From the NCBI RefSeq assembly GCF_010731115.1, contig NZ_AP022616.1, positions 2,852,001 to 2,916,000 of the forward strand: a stretch of 64,000 nt of DNA, read 5' to 3'. Shown here one piece after another: positions 45,812-54,784 of the stretch; the first letter of the stretch is position 1; each line of letters opens with the position of its first letter. The notes under the pieces were generated by a model that was not told the DNA's origin, ran no database searches, and was given only the letters and a program-made list of their open reading frames with translations. Source of the DNA: Mycolicibacterium phocaicum. Its GTDB lineage: Bacteria; Actinomycetota; Actinomycetes; Mycobacteriales; Mycobacteriaceae. The translations under genes were made by a program, and so were the position numbers.

Positions 45812-47359
45812 CTAGTGGCCGTCGTCGTCGACGACGAAATGCGCCTCAGGGTCCTCGTCAGGGTCGAAGGCGACGTGCTCGCCGATGCGATCGGTGGTGC
45901 CGGACTGATAGGCCTCCGCCGGCGCCGGGGTCATGTCAGGTTCCGGACGCGCCGGTCGGCGCGGTGCGGCGGGTTTGACCGCCGGCTCCGGCTCGGGTTC
46001 GGGCTCCGGTTCGGTGGCCTGCTCGAACGCCGGGCCGCCGGCGAAATGCGAGTCGTCGTCCCCGTCGTCCGCGGCAGCCGACACGTCACCGATCAGCTTC
46101 TCCGTCACGGGTTCGTCATCGTCGACGAACTCTGCCGGTTCATCTTCAGCCGGTTCCTCGTCCACGGGCGCTGCCGGCGCGACGGGTGCGGGCCGGGCCG
46201 GGCGGCGGGTCAGGCCGCCGGCCATGGCCACCGTGAGACCGCCGATCGAGACGAACCAAAGGAAAACCGCAGGCCCGAACGTCGTCTGATCGACCCCGAG
46301 CTCACCGAAGTTACCCAGGCGACCGCTGCCGGCGATCGCGAGCAAGACCATCATCACGGCAGCCAGTAGCGATGCGACCGCCAACTTGGCGAAGGCGATC
46401 GGCCACGGCGCCGGGCGGCGGGAGCACTGCTGCCCCACCGCCACCGCCGAGGCCGCCGCGATGATCAGTAGTGCCACCCAGACCGGACCCAATGGAGGTG
46501 ACGGCACCGCGGCCAGCACCGGCACGGCGGGTACGTCGCCGCCGAGCACGGTGAAGGAACTGAACGTCGCCAACCCCACGTGCACACTCGAACCGACAGC
46601 CACGGCGGCAGACCCGACCATGACGTTCGGGATGTACAACGCGGACAGCACGGTGAGGCTGAGCTGGCCGAACACCGAATCGGTGATGCCGAACAGGTCG
46701 TGCATCGTCGACCAGTGCACGACCATCGAGGCGACCGCGACCAATCCCGACAGCCCGAGCAACGCCAACACACCGGCGATCGCCCCGCGCAACGCCTCCG
46801 GCAGCCAGTACGGCAGGTGCGCGTCGGTCAGCAGTCGTCCCTGCAGGCGCGAGCCGACACCGATGGCCGCACCGACCGCATGCACCGCCAGGACGCAGCC
46901 GAACGCCTGGAGGGCACTCGGGGTCTGCAGCTCGGTGAGCACCGACGACGCATCGTGGATCACCGCGATCGAGATCGCCGCGATCAGCAACGGGCCACCG
47001 AGTGCCGAGGCGACGACCCAGCGGACCACGAACCAGGACGCGCCCGGCCGCGTCGCCGCCGCTGTGGTGCGTGCCGTGCCCCAGACCATCGCCAGCAGCG
47101 GGGCCAGGGGCATCACGCCGAGTTCGGCACCGCCGATCGACACCGGCACGCCGTGGACGCCCAGCCACATGCTGGCCATCGCGCCGAACGCACCGGTCAG
47201 ATCGCTGTTGGCGATGACCAGCTGGATCAGCACCAGCGCGGCGATGATCGCCAGGGCGATGCCCGACGGGCCGAAAGCAACCCGAAGCAGGTCACGCGCC
47301 TGGCGCGTACCGACTGGTCGGTTATCCACTAGCTGGGTCACTCCTCGCGAGGTCGTCAC
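45812..47359 (-). CDS. perM: Cell-division membrane protein PerM (counterpart of Rv0955)
   Basis: A 515-residue protein with about ten hydrophobic helices (from GIALAIIAALVLIQLVIA to LWFVSIGGLTVAMAGGL) and an acidic, proline-rich cytoplasmic tail with an EPEPEPEPEP run. It belongs to DUF6350. In M. tuberculosis PerM is needed for persistence and stabilises the divisome through FtsB. The tail composition resembles that of GlpR in this window. It is encoded upstream of purN with nine bases between them. Confidence 0.88.
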   Translation of the reverse strand: MTTSRGVTQLVDNRPVGTRQARDLLRVAFGPSGIALAIIAALVLIQLVIANSDLTGAFGAMASMWLGVHGVPVSIGGAELGVMPLAPLLAMVWGTARTTAAATRPGASWFVVRWVVASALGGPLLIAAISIAVIHDASSVLTELQTPSALQAFGCVLAVHAVGAAIGVGSRLQGRLLTDAHLPYWLPEALRGAIAGVLALLGLSGLVAVASMVVHWSTMHDLFGITDSVFGQLSLTVLSALYIPNVMVGSAAVAVGSSVHVGLATFSSFTVLGGDVPAVPVLAAVPSPPLGPVWVALLIIAAASAVAVGQQCSRRPAPWPIAFAKLAVASLLAAVMMVLLAIAGSGRLGNFGELGVDQTTFGPAVFLWFVSIGGLTVAMAGGLTRRPARPAPVAPAAPVDEEPAEDEPAEFVDDDEPVTEKLIGDVSAAADDGDDDSHFAGGPAFEQATEPEPEPEPEPAVKPAAPRRPARPEPDMTPAPAEAYQSGTTDRIGEHVAFDPDEDPEAHFVVDDDGH

Positions 47360-47405
47360 CCGCCTGCCGCGAGTGCCCTAGCGATTATGACGAAGCCGCG
47401 CCCGA

Positions 47406-48350
47406 TTACTGCGGAGCCGGGGGTTGCTGGAAGGTCGTCGTCGGCTCGGAGCTCGACCCTGTCGTGCCCGGGGTCGTGCCGTACGACGACGATCCGGCGC
47501 CAGACTCCGAGGTCGAAGGCGTCTGGCCGGCCGACTGCTGCGGGGCCGACGACTGGCCGGCCGACTGCTGCGGCTGGCCGAACGCCGGGAATCCGGTCGG
47601 CGGGGTCGGCGGGCCCGAGTCGGCGCCGTGCTGCGACGCGCTCTGCGCACCGGTGTAGCCGCCGATGGGACCGTTCTGGGACTGCGGCTGGTAGCCGCCC
47701 TGCTGGCCGTAGTGCTGACCGGTCTGCTGGCCGTACTGCTGCTGCGGCTGCTGGCCGTAGTACTGAGCCTGCGGGTTGTAGCCCTGCGCCGGTCCGCCGT
47801 AGTTGTACGGATCGGGCTGGGGACGCGGCGCCGGCGGCTGGATGACACCGGCGTCCAGCAGCAGCGCCGCGACGGCACTACCGGCCTGCAGCACCGACAG
47901 CGCCAGCACGACGTAGAGGCCCCACTCGACCTCGATGCCCTTGGGCGCCTGCACGATCTCGTTGATCACCAGCAGCAGGGCCAGCACCGCGAGGATGGCG
48001 ACCCACGACTTGAAGCTCTTCTGCTTGGGCAGCAGGCTGACGCCCGCAAGCAGCGCGGCCAGCACGGCGACGACGATCGGCGCCTGGGTCAGGATGCTGC
48101 CGGTGCCTGCATCCAGGCCTCCCGCGCCCAACTGGGGCGCGAAGTTGAAGCCGAAGATGAGCAGGCCGAGCGCCGCGACCGCGGTGGTCAGGTACTCAGG
48201 CAGTTTGCTCGGGCCGGCCGGCGCAGCGGGCGCAGCCGGGATCTGCTCGGGCAGACGGTTGAACTGCTGGGTCGGCCCGCCGTACTGGTTGCTGTACTGG
48301 CTGGGCTGCTGGGCGGGCGGGTAGCCGGAGTTACCGGGCTGGTACGTCAT
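47406..48350 (-). CDS. 34-kDa antigen-like membrane protein, DUF5336 (counterpart of Rv0954)
   Basis: A 314-residue protein with a short Gln/Pro N-terminus, four closely packed membrane helices (about residues 50-165) and a long Gln/Gly/Tyr/Ser-rich C-terminal tail with YGQQ-type repeats. The M. tuberculosis counterpart is a known antigen and has been reported, as I recall, to associate with the divisome, which fits perM beside it. The ATG at 48350 follows AGGAGAGGTC; the ten-codon upstream extension is not needed. Confidence 0.88.
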   Translation of the reverse strand: MTYQPGNSGYPPAQQPSQYSNQYGGPTQQFNRLPEQIPAAPAAPAGPSKLPEYLTTAVAALGLLIFGFNFAPQLGAGGLDAGTGSILTQAPIVVAVLAALLAGVSLLPKQKSFKSWVAILAVLALLLVINEIVQAPKGIEVEWGLYVVLALSVLQAGSAVAALLLDAGVIQPPAPRPQPDPYNYGGPAQGYNPQAQYYGQQPQQQYGQQTGQHYGQQGGYQPQSQNGPIGGYTGAQSASQHGADSGPPTPPTGFPAFGQPQQSAGQSSAPQQSAGQTPSTSESGAGSSSYGTTPGTTGSSSEPTTTFQQPPAPQ

Positions 48351-48479
48351 GACCTCTCCTGTACTGGTCGACTCGACCAACCACGCTAGCGCACTTCATT
48401 GCGGGTGCCCTGCATCAGTTCGGCCCACAGAGCAGCGTCCTGACCGGCCGCGACGGCCCCGAGCAAACTTGCCCACCCG

Positions 48480-49610
48480 TCACGCCGGGACGCGGATCGG
48501 CCCCTCTGCGGCGTCCTGTTCCGCCTCCTCGATTTCCCGCACCAACGGCAGCACCTTGGCGCCGAAGTACTCGATTTCCTCCTGGAAATGCAGGAAGCCG
48601 CCGAGGATCAGATCGACACCGCGTTTGCGGTAGGCAGCAATCCGCTCCGCGATCTGTTCCGGAGTTCCGATCAACTTGGTACGAAAACCGTCGTTGTACT
48701 GCACGAGGTCATCGAAGCTCGAATCCGCCCACATGCCCTTCTTGTCGCCGGTGGAGTTGCCGGCTTGCTGCACGGCCTGACGGAACCCTTCGACGGCCGG
48801 TCGGTTCGCCTTCGCGACGATCTCGCGGAGGACTTCTTTCGCCTCTTTCTCCGTATCGCGCGCGATGATGAAGCCATTGAGGCCGAAGCGGACTTCCCGG
48901 GCAACCTGACGCGCGTGGTCGCGGACGTCGACGACTTGCTCGGTCACACCGTCGAAGTCCTTGCCGTTGGAGAAGTACCAGTCGGCGTAATAGCCGCCGT
49001 TGCGACGCGCCGCGCTCGAGTTGCCGCCCTGGAACAGTTCGGGGTTGGGGCGCTCGGCGGTGTTGAGCGGCTTGGGCTTCAGCGTGAAGTCATGGATGCG
49101 GTAGAAGTCGCCGCGGAAGTCGACGTCGTCCTCGGTCCAGATCTTGCGCAACACCTGGAGGAACTCGGCGCTGCGGCGGTAGCGCTCGTCGTGCTCCAGC
49201 CAGGGCTCCCCCAGGTGCGTGAATTCGTCCTTGAACCAACCGGATACGACGTTGACGGCGAAGCGGCCATTGGAGAGGTGGTCGGCCGTGGCCCCCAGTT
49301 TGGCCAGCACGGCCGGCTGCCAGAGGCCGGGGTGAACGGCCGCAATGACTTTCAAGCGTTCGGTTGCCAGCAGCAGCGCGAGGCTGAAACTCGTTGACTC
49401 GTGCTGGTATTCGGCGCCGTAGCTGGCCTCGTACCGGACCTGACTGAGGGCGTACTCGAAGCCGTTGTTCTCCGCGGTCTGCGCGAGCTTCTTGTTGTAT
49501 TCGTAGTTCCAGTCGGTGCGCTGTTCGATGTCGCTGGTCACCAGGCCGCCGCTGACGTTGGGCACCCAGTAGGCGAACTTGACGTGGTCGGCGATGCGTT
49601 CGGTCGTCAT
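48480..49610 (-). CDS. SfnG-like FMNH2-dependent dimethylsulfone monooxygenase
   Basis: A 376-residue bacterial-luciferase-fold monooxygenase resembling SfnG. It has KFAYWVPNVSGGLVTS, ALSQVRYEASYGAEYQHES, VNVVSGWFKDEFTHLG and LFQGGNSSAARRN. SfnG oxidises dimethylsulfone to methanesulfinate with reduced flavin, so the protein may serve sulfur scavenging. No flavin reductase or other sulfonate genes are adjacent. The start at 49610 (MTTERIADHVKF) fits the family; a longer one at 49640 adds a cysteine/histidine leader unlike it. Confidence 0.82.
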   Translation of the reverse strand: MTTERIADHVKFAYWVPNVSGGLVTSDIEQRTDWNYEYNKKLAQTAENNGFEYALSQVRYEASYGAEYQHESTSFSLALLLATERLKVIAAVHPGLWQPAVLAKLGATADHLSNGRFAVNVVSGWFKDEFTHLGEPWLEHDERYRRSAEFLQVLRKIWTEDDVDFRGDFYRIHDFTLKPKPLNTAERPNPELFQGGNSSAARRNGGYYADWYFSNGKDFDGVTEQVVDVRDHARQVAREVRFGLNGFIIARDTEKEAKEVLREIVAKANRPAVEGFRQAVQQAGNSTGDKKGMWADSSFDDLVQYNDGFRTKLIGTPEQIAERIAAYRKRGVDLILGGFLHFQEEIEYFGAKVLPLVREIEEAEQDAAEGPIRVPA

Positions 49611-49773
49611 GGGCCCATGTGAACAAGCGAGGCGCCCCATCGTCGTGGGTAACGTTCGCGATGAAGTTATCTCCAGTTTGGTTCACGGGCGTCTCACGGC
49701 TCAGCTTAGCGGCATAATGCCAGGTAATCCGGCTTGTTCAGGTTTCTCGCCACCCCCTCTTGCGCCCCGATAC

Positions 49774-49787
49774 TGAAACACGTTCTA
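49774..49787. promoter_or_regulatory. KstR-like operator
   Basis: TGAAACACGTTCTA fits the KstR consensus TNNAACNNGTTNNA at every fixed position. It ends eight bases before the start of the downstream LLM oxidoreductase gene. KstR represses cholesterol-catabolism genes in mycobacteria. Confidence 0.6.
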
Positions 49788-49795
49788 ATCACGGT

Positions 49796-50647
49796 ATGGA
49801 CTACGGGCTCGTACTTTTCACCAGCGACCGCGGCATCAAGCCCGCCGCTGCCGCCAAACTGGCCGACGACCACGGCTTCACCACCTTCTACGTGCCCGAA
49901 CACACGCACATTCCGATCAAGCGCCAGGCCGCACACCCCACCACCGGTGACGAGACGCTGCCCGACGACCGCTACATGCGGACGCTGGATCCGTGGGTGG
50001 CGCTCGGCTCCGCCGCATCGGTCACGTCGCGCGTGCGGCTGTCGACCGCGGTGGCGCTGCCTGTCGAGCATGACCCGATCACCCTCGCGAAATCCATCGC
50101 GACGCTGGATCATCTGTCCGGCGGCCGGGTGTCGGTCGGCGTCGGATTCGGTTGGAACACAGACGAACTGCAGGACCACAACGTCCCGCCGGCCCGGCGG
50201 CGCACCATGCTGCGCGAGTACCTGGAGGCGATGCGCGCGCTGTGGACGCAGGAAGAAGCCGAGTACGACGGCGAATTCGTGAAGTTCGGTCCGTCGTGGG
50301 CCTGGCCGAAGCCGGTGCAGTCGCACGTGCCGATCCTCGTCGGCGCCGCCGGCACCGAGAAGAACTTCAAGTGGATCGCCAAGTCGGCCGACGGCTGGAT
50401 CACCACGCCGCGCGACTTCGACATCGACGAACCGGTCAAGCTGCTGCAGGACACCTGGGCCGCCGCCGGGCGCTCGGGTGCGCCGACCATCGTCGCGCTG
50501 GACTTCAAGCCGGACGCCGACAAGTTGGCGCACTGGAAGAAGCTCGGTGTGACCGAGGTGCTGTTCGGCCTGCCTGACAGCGACGACGCCACCGTGTCGG
50601 CGTATGTCGAGAAGCTCGCCAAGAAGCTGAGCGACTTCGGGATCTGA
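49796..50647 (+). CDS. LLM-class F420-dependent oxidoreductase (counterpart of Rv0953c)
   Basis: A 283-residue luciferase-fold oxidoreductase of the mycobacterial F420-linked type. It shows YGLVLFTSDRGI, FYVPEHTHIP, HLSGGRVSVGVGFGWN and ILVGAAGTEKNFKWIAKSADGW. F420-dependent members carry hydride from F420H2 to substrates such as enones or alcohols; this substrate is unknown. The KstR-like site in its promoter suggests sterol-responsive expression. It is the last backbone gene before the accessory segment. Confidence 0.87.
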   Translation: MDYGLVLFTSDRGIKPAAAAKLADDHGFTTFYVPEHTHIPIKRQAAHPTTGDETLPDDRYMRTLDPWVALGSAASVTSRVRLSTAVALPVEHDPITLAKSIATLDHLSGGRVSVGVGFGWNTDELQDHNVPPARRRTMLREYLEAMRALWTQEEAEYDGEFVKFGPSWAWPKPVQSHVPILVGAAGTEKNFKWIAKSADGWITTPRDFDIDEPVKLLQDTWAAAGRSGAPTIVALDFKPDADKLAHWKKLGVTEVLFGLPDSDDATVSAYVEKLAKKLSDFGI

Positions 50648-50693
50648 GGATCTGTCGGCGCTTTGGCGTCGGCAGGTCCTCATCACACTCGAT

Positions 50694-50729
50694 CTGCGGC
50701 GGCCAAGATTCCTTGACCGCCGCAGTTTT
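50694..50729 (+). terminator. Rho-independent terminator after the LLM gene
   Basis: CTGCGGCGG and CCGCCGCAG pair, with an inner CAAG/CTTG stem, and TTTT follows. It insulates the accessory segment from the backbone. Confidence 0.8.
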
Positions 50730-50801
50730 GTGCCAGATTTTCTGTCAGGGGGCGAGGGGCCGCCGCCATAGACTGACGGTCATGGGGTGGCTGTTTGACG
50801 G

Positions 50802-52406
50802 GTGGGGCCGTTGTCGATCCTGAAGATCCGCGGCACCAATCCGCTTACAGTCGTCGACGGCGGCCGTGACTTGCAGCGCAAGGCGCAAGACCTCGACGAG
50901 TTGATCGGTAAGCAGGTGCATGCCGTCCAGGAACTCGAGCAGGACTGGAAAGGCAAGGCGGCCAACGCCGCCCGCGGGCAGGCCTACCGAAATATCGAAC
51001 ACCAGCACCGCTTTCACGAGATCATCGATGCGATGGCGAATGCCATGATCGCCGGCGGCCAAACGCTGGCCACATTGCGCGACGCCCTGCTCAACTGGGT
51101 CAGCACGGTGTCCCAGATGTTCAACGTCGCCGACGACGGTGTCGTCACCACCCGTCCGCCACGGACCGGTGGGGCCTGGGACAACATCGCGGCCACCTTC
51201 ACCAAATGCACCCATAACATGATCAAGGCGTTCATGGACCAAGATCAGAACCTGGCCAACAGCCTCAAAACCATTGCGGGCGGCAACACTCCGGGCAACA
51301 ACCCGAAACCAGTCCCGGGCTTTACCCCTGGCATCGACCCAGACGGTTTCAACAACGGTCAGATCGGGTTCGAGCAGACGATGGCCGGCTTCGGTGACCC
51401 GGCAACCGGTGCAGGCGGAGTGGGTGTACCCAATACGAATACGGACCTTTCAATCATGGGTATGACACCCGAAGGTCGTCTGTTCACCATCCAAGGCGAT
51501 ACCGGAAAGGGAATGAATCAAGACACCAAATCCGGTGGTCCAGGAACTCGTCCCACACGAGAGGAAGGCGGCGGCGGGAACAACAACATCATCTTCTGGA
51601 AGATGGACGACCATGGAAAATGGGTCGTGGACGAAGTGGTAAATGACCCGTTCAAACCGCTGAAGAGATCTGATGGCAGTGACGTCGACATCTCAACGAT
51701 CCCGACGTCCACGTTCAACGCCAACGGCAAGATGTACGCCTCCGTTATGAATGTCAACCACTGGAACGGCGCCCCGGAAACGCGACCACGGGGCGAGAGT
51801 GGCTGGGTGACAAGAAGTTCCGAGCTGTGGGTGTCGGGCGACGGCGGGAAAACATGGGAGAAGACAGGTGCCGAATGGGCCAATGACAACCTGAACAACC
51901 CGTTTCAAGTACAGAGCTTTGCTCCGTCTCAAGACGGGAAGTATGTCTACATGTATGGCACGCAGGACGGCCGAACCAATGACGGGCTGCATGCGGCTCG
52001 CGTCCTTGCTGGGTCCGTCGGCAACCCAAATGAGTACGAGTATTGGAACGGAACTTCGTTCAGCCCGCCTGGGCTTGATCCGAATGCAAGTCCTCCCCTG
52101 ATCAAAACTCCGCCGGGGATCAGCGGCATCGGAGAGCCAAGCGTCCACTTCTACGAAAACAAAGTCCTTCTCACCTTCAACGATGAATCCGGCGGTATAT
52201 ATACCAGCTCGTCGTCAGCAGCTGACGGAAGCACCGGCTGGACACCGACTACAAAGGTCGTCGATCAAGACGGAGCCTACGGTGCATTCCAATCGCCATT
52301 CTCAGGCGGCGACTCTATCGATTCAACTCTGTCGCTATGGAATCGATATGGAACGGCGCTCTATCAGATCGAGAATTCTGACACCAAGAATCTGGGAGCG
52401 TACTGA
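50802..52406 (+). CDS. WXG100-like/DUF4185 fusion, candidate type VII-secreted arabinan hydrolase
   Basis: A 534-residue protein. Residues 15-110 form a helical hairpin with a WKG turn (W49-G51), the WXG100 pattern of type VII (ESX) substrates; no Sec signal is present. A Gly/Pro/Asn linker (160-215) follows. Residues 215-525 match DUF4185: FTIQGDTGKG (first acidic motif), TRSSELWVSGDGGKTW (335-352), YVYMYGTQDGR, EYEYWNGTSFS. DUF4185 members from mycobacteria were recently shown to be endo-D-arabinofuranases (GH183). Codon use and GC fall sharply in the 3' half. The GTG at 50802 is chosen. The lipoprotein genes downstream may be immunity or partner functions, which is inference. Confidence 0.78.
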   Translation: MGPLSILKIRGTNPLTVVDGGRDLQRKAQDLDELIGKQVHAVQELEQDWKGKAANAARGQAYRNIEHQHRFHEIIDAMANAMIAGGQTLATLRDALLNWVSTVSQMFNVADDGVVTTRPPRTGGAWDNIAATFTKCTHNMIKAFMDQDQNLANSLKTIAGGNTPGNNPKPVPGFTPGIDPDGFNNGQIGFEQTMAGFGDPATGAGGVGVPNTNTDLSIMGMTPEGRLFTIQGDTGKGMNQDTKSGGPGTRPTREEGGGGNNNIIFWKMDDHGKWVVDEVVNDPFKPLKRSDGSDVDISTIPTSTFNANGKMYASVMNVNHWNGAPETRPRGESGWVTRSSELWVSGDGGKTWEKTGAEWANDNLNNPFQVQSFAPSQDGKYVYMYGTQDGRTNDGLHAARVLAGSVGNPNEYEYWNGTSFSPPGLDPNASPPLIKTPPGISGIGEPSVHFYENKVLLTFNDESGGIYTSSSSAADGSTGWTPTTKVVDQDGAYGAFQSPFSGGDSIDSTLSLWNRYGTALYQIENSDTKNLGAY

Positions 52407-52407
52407 T

Positions 52408-52527
52408 ATGTGGTCATTTCGGGATCTCACTGCATTGCCAGTCGCAACTCTTCCGCTCTTGGCTCGTTCCTCGCAAATTGGCACACGCCCACAAACTGAC
52501 GCGCGTTTGGGAAAGGCCTCATCGTGA
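52408..52527 (+). CDS. Possible 39-residue ORF between the DUF4185 and lipoprotein genes
   Basis: The frame starts one base after the DUF4185 stop (MWSFRDLTALPVATLPLLAR) and its stop overlaps the next GTG start as GTGA. That would suit translational coupling. It has no recognisable family or good ribosome-binding site and may be chance or remnant sequence. Confidence 0.2.
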   Translation: MWSFRDLTALPVATLPLLARSSQIGTRPQTDARLGKASS

Positions 52528-53087
52528 AGACGTTGCGATGTATCACAGTACTCCAACTCCTAATCGCGACAACAACTCTTATTGCGATGAGCGCTTGCGC
52601 TCCCGCCGGATCTGGTCAGCCGACGAGCACCACCTCGACCACAACGTCACCTCCTACAGTGGCCGGTTTTCCAGACCTGTCCAATTTCGTCGAGGCCGAC
52701 CAGAACACGTACTTCGGCAGCGGACAACGCTATGCAGGGATTGCTTTTCGGACGCCGGGTGGAATGACCTGCTCCTCAAACGACTACCCCGAGCGAAAAT
52801 TTGCACGGATCGCCTGCTGGGGCCCTCTGCCCGGCAAGCCCGGCCAATGGGAGCTAGTCGCCGAGCAGCGCAACGCCGCCACGATCAAGGACATCACCGC
52901 GCGGGCCCCGGTTGGAACATCCGAAACTGGGACATCTGAGCCAACAACAGTTCTCCTACCCACTCGTCACATTGTCAAGCGCACCGAGGATGACCTCGTT
53001 TGCGGCGTCATCGACAACGGAACGCCAGCATGTCGAATCGGTGATCACGGATTCGCTCTCGCAACCGATCAACCCCTGCTGTTCTGA
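52524..53087 (+). CDS. Cysteine-containing lipoprotein A
   Basis: A 187-residue predicted lipoprotein. The signal peptide ends TLIAMSAC, followed by a Thr/Ser linker. The mature domain has FRTPGGMTCSS, ARIACWG, DLVCGVIDNGTPACRIGDHG and a short terminal PLLF. The four mature-domain cysteines suggest two disulfides outside the membrane. It is homologous to the lipoprotein at 54785-55375: both share the F-x-TP-x-G-x-x-C element and the C...AC...HGF-x-L end. The GTG at 52524 follows GGAAAGG. Placed directly after the WXG/DUF4185 gene, it could be its immunity protein or partner; the function is not known. Confidence 0.75.
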   Translation: MKTLRCITVLQLLIATTTLIAMSACAPAGSGQPTSTTSTTTSPPTVAGFPDLSNFVEADQNTYFGSGQRYAGIAFRTPGGMTCSSNDYPERKFARIACWGPLPGKPGQWELVAEQRNAATIKDITARAPVGTSETGTSEPTTVLLPTRHIVKRTEDDLVCGVIDNGTPACRIGDHGFALATDQPLLF

Positions 53088-53097
53088 CGTGCCGAGA

Positions 53098-54627
53098 TCA
53101 GGCCAGCACGGCTCGATTGCCCACATCGGTTGAGGCGACGACGATGTTCGCACCCAGCGGCTCACCGTCGCACAGCAGCGCCATCAACTCGGCATCGGTC
53201 GTGGTGGCCAAGAACCGGCTGCCATCGGCATCCAGGCGGCCGATGATGATGCCGGTGTTCGGAGTCCAGTCGTAGCGAACCGTGTAGGTCTCGATGGTCG
53301 CAGGGCCGTTCGCATGTTCAACCACCGCAACGGTGGGCCACGACGCGACCTCCGCACACAGTTCGGCACTGTTATCGGCGACCCAATCGGCGGGTTCGGT
53401 CGAGTAGATACCGACCGAGAACTTGCTGGCTATGCCGCCGTTCGCGCCCACCAATGCGAATTCGCCTGGGGCTTCCCGCATTCGGGTGACCGCTTCAGCG
53501 ATGCCATGCAGCGAGTAGTTGTTCCCTGGGCCGCCGAAGTACGGCAGGCCGCCGGTCAGCGTCAGGCCCCGCGCGTCGTCGACGGCCAGGTCGATACCGT
53601 CACAGATGTTGAACACCGGGAACGGGAAGCAGCTGTACAGGTCGAATGCCGAGACATCGTCGATCCCAATTCCGGCCACCCGCAACGCTTCCTGCACAGC
53701 CAGCACCGAGGCCGGGCTGGCACCGACATCGGGACGGCCGAGGAGCTTCTGCTCCTTCATGTCCGCATGCCCACGCAGGTAGACCCACTTGGATTCCGGC
53801 GCGCCAAGTTTGCGTGCCGACTCCACCGACATGAGCACGGCGGCCGCTCCCATGTTCACCTGGTCACGAGCCACCATGAGCCGCGGGTAGGGGTCACAGA
53901 TCATCCGGTTCTTGTCGGTAACAGTCACCAACTCGTCGACGGTACGTTCCACCGGCGCCGACGAATAAGGGTTCTTGGCAGCGACTTTCGACATCGGGGC
54001 GAACAGCTCCCCCATCGCCTGCCGGTAGTCCTGAACAGAAAGCCCGAGGCGCGCACGACGGGCGTTCTCCAGCAGGCCGTACTGCACCGGCGCACCGATC
54101 AGGCCGTGCCGAATGGTGTACTCGTCGAAGATGCCGTCGTATCCGTAGCCACGGTCTTCGAGCTGGCCGTCGATGGCCTCCGAGTGATCAGGCTGGTCAT
54201 CGCGGCCCTTGAAGTACCGGATGCTGGAGGTGTTTTCCGACCCCATGATCAGCACCGCGTTGGCACGGCCGGCCACGATCTCACCGGCGAACTCGGTGAT
54301 CAGGTGCTGGGGGCTCTGCCCGCCGATGACTTCCAGAACGACACGGGCCGGGTCTGCACCGATGCGCTGCGCCACGGAGCGCGGGTAGTTGTTCGACTTG
54401 CCGAGCGGTGCCGGCACGTGGCCGGAGATCTCGAACTGCCGGGTGCCCGCGACGGTGTCAATCGCCGCGGCAACTGCCGTGACGTCGGCTCCGGTGTCCT
54501 GCAGCGCCGCCTGCGCGGCGGCCGCCGCGAGATCCACTGAGGACATCCCGCGGTAATCGGGGTCTTCAAGGCGTTCGGTGAACTGACCGACACCCACGAT
54601 CACCGGCGTACGCGGATCGACACCCAT
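53098..54627 (-). CDS. Thiolase-superfamily protein without catalytic cysteines
   Basis: A 509-residue protein of the mycobacterial acetyl-CoA acetyltransferase-like/lipid-carrier group (similar in size to Rv1867). The thiolase fold is evident (TPVIVGVGQFTERLEDPDY, HGIAEAVTRM), but the nucleophilic cysteine region reads VIGGQSPQHLITEFA and the second cysteine region reads VGANGGIASKF. Both active cysteines are therefore missing, and thiolysis is unlikely; a binding or other acyl-CoA role is more probable. The ATG follows GGAGG. It is transcribed against its neighbours and separates the two related lipoprotein genes. Confidence 0.82.
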   Translation of the reverse strand: MGVDPRTPVIVGVGQFTERLEDPDYRGMSSVDLAAAAAQAALQDTGADVTAVAAAIDTVAGTRQFEISGHVPAPLGKSNNYPRSVAQRIGADPARVVLEVIGGQSPQHLITEFAGEIVAGRANAVLIMGSENTSSIRYFKGRDDQPDHSEAIDGQLEDRGYGYDGIFDEYTIRHGLIGAPVQYGLLENARRARLGLSVQDYRQAMGELFAPMSKVAAKNPYSSAPVERTVDELVTVTDKNRMICDPYPRLMVARDQVNMGAAAVLMSVESARKLGAPESKWVYLRGHADMKEQKLLGRPDVGASPASVLAVQEALRVAGIGIDDVSAFDLYSCFPFPVFNICDGIDLAVDDARGLTLTGGLPYFGGPGNNYSLHGIAEAVTRMREAPGEFALVGANGGIASKFSVGIYSTEPADWVADNSAELCAEVASWPTVAVVEHANGPATIETYTVRYDWTPNTGIIIGRLDADGSRFLATTTDAELMALLCDGEPLGANIVVASTDVGNRAVLA

Positions 54628-54784
54628 TACAAACCTCCAGCCAACTGTTAATTCGATAGGCTAACCGATTGGGATGTCTACGCAACGTTGCGGGTAGCTG
54701 CACATTCGCGTTGGGAGGTAACCACGGGGCGAAGTACGGTCGAGTGATGGCAGTCGCGACGTCGCATGTAGACGGCGTTGAGCC

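Noticed and set aside
52183..52407. The plus-strand frame upstream of the 39-codon ORF, inside the DUF4185 gene
   Set aside because: It overlaps the conserved end of the DUF4185 domain in another frame.
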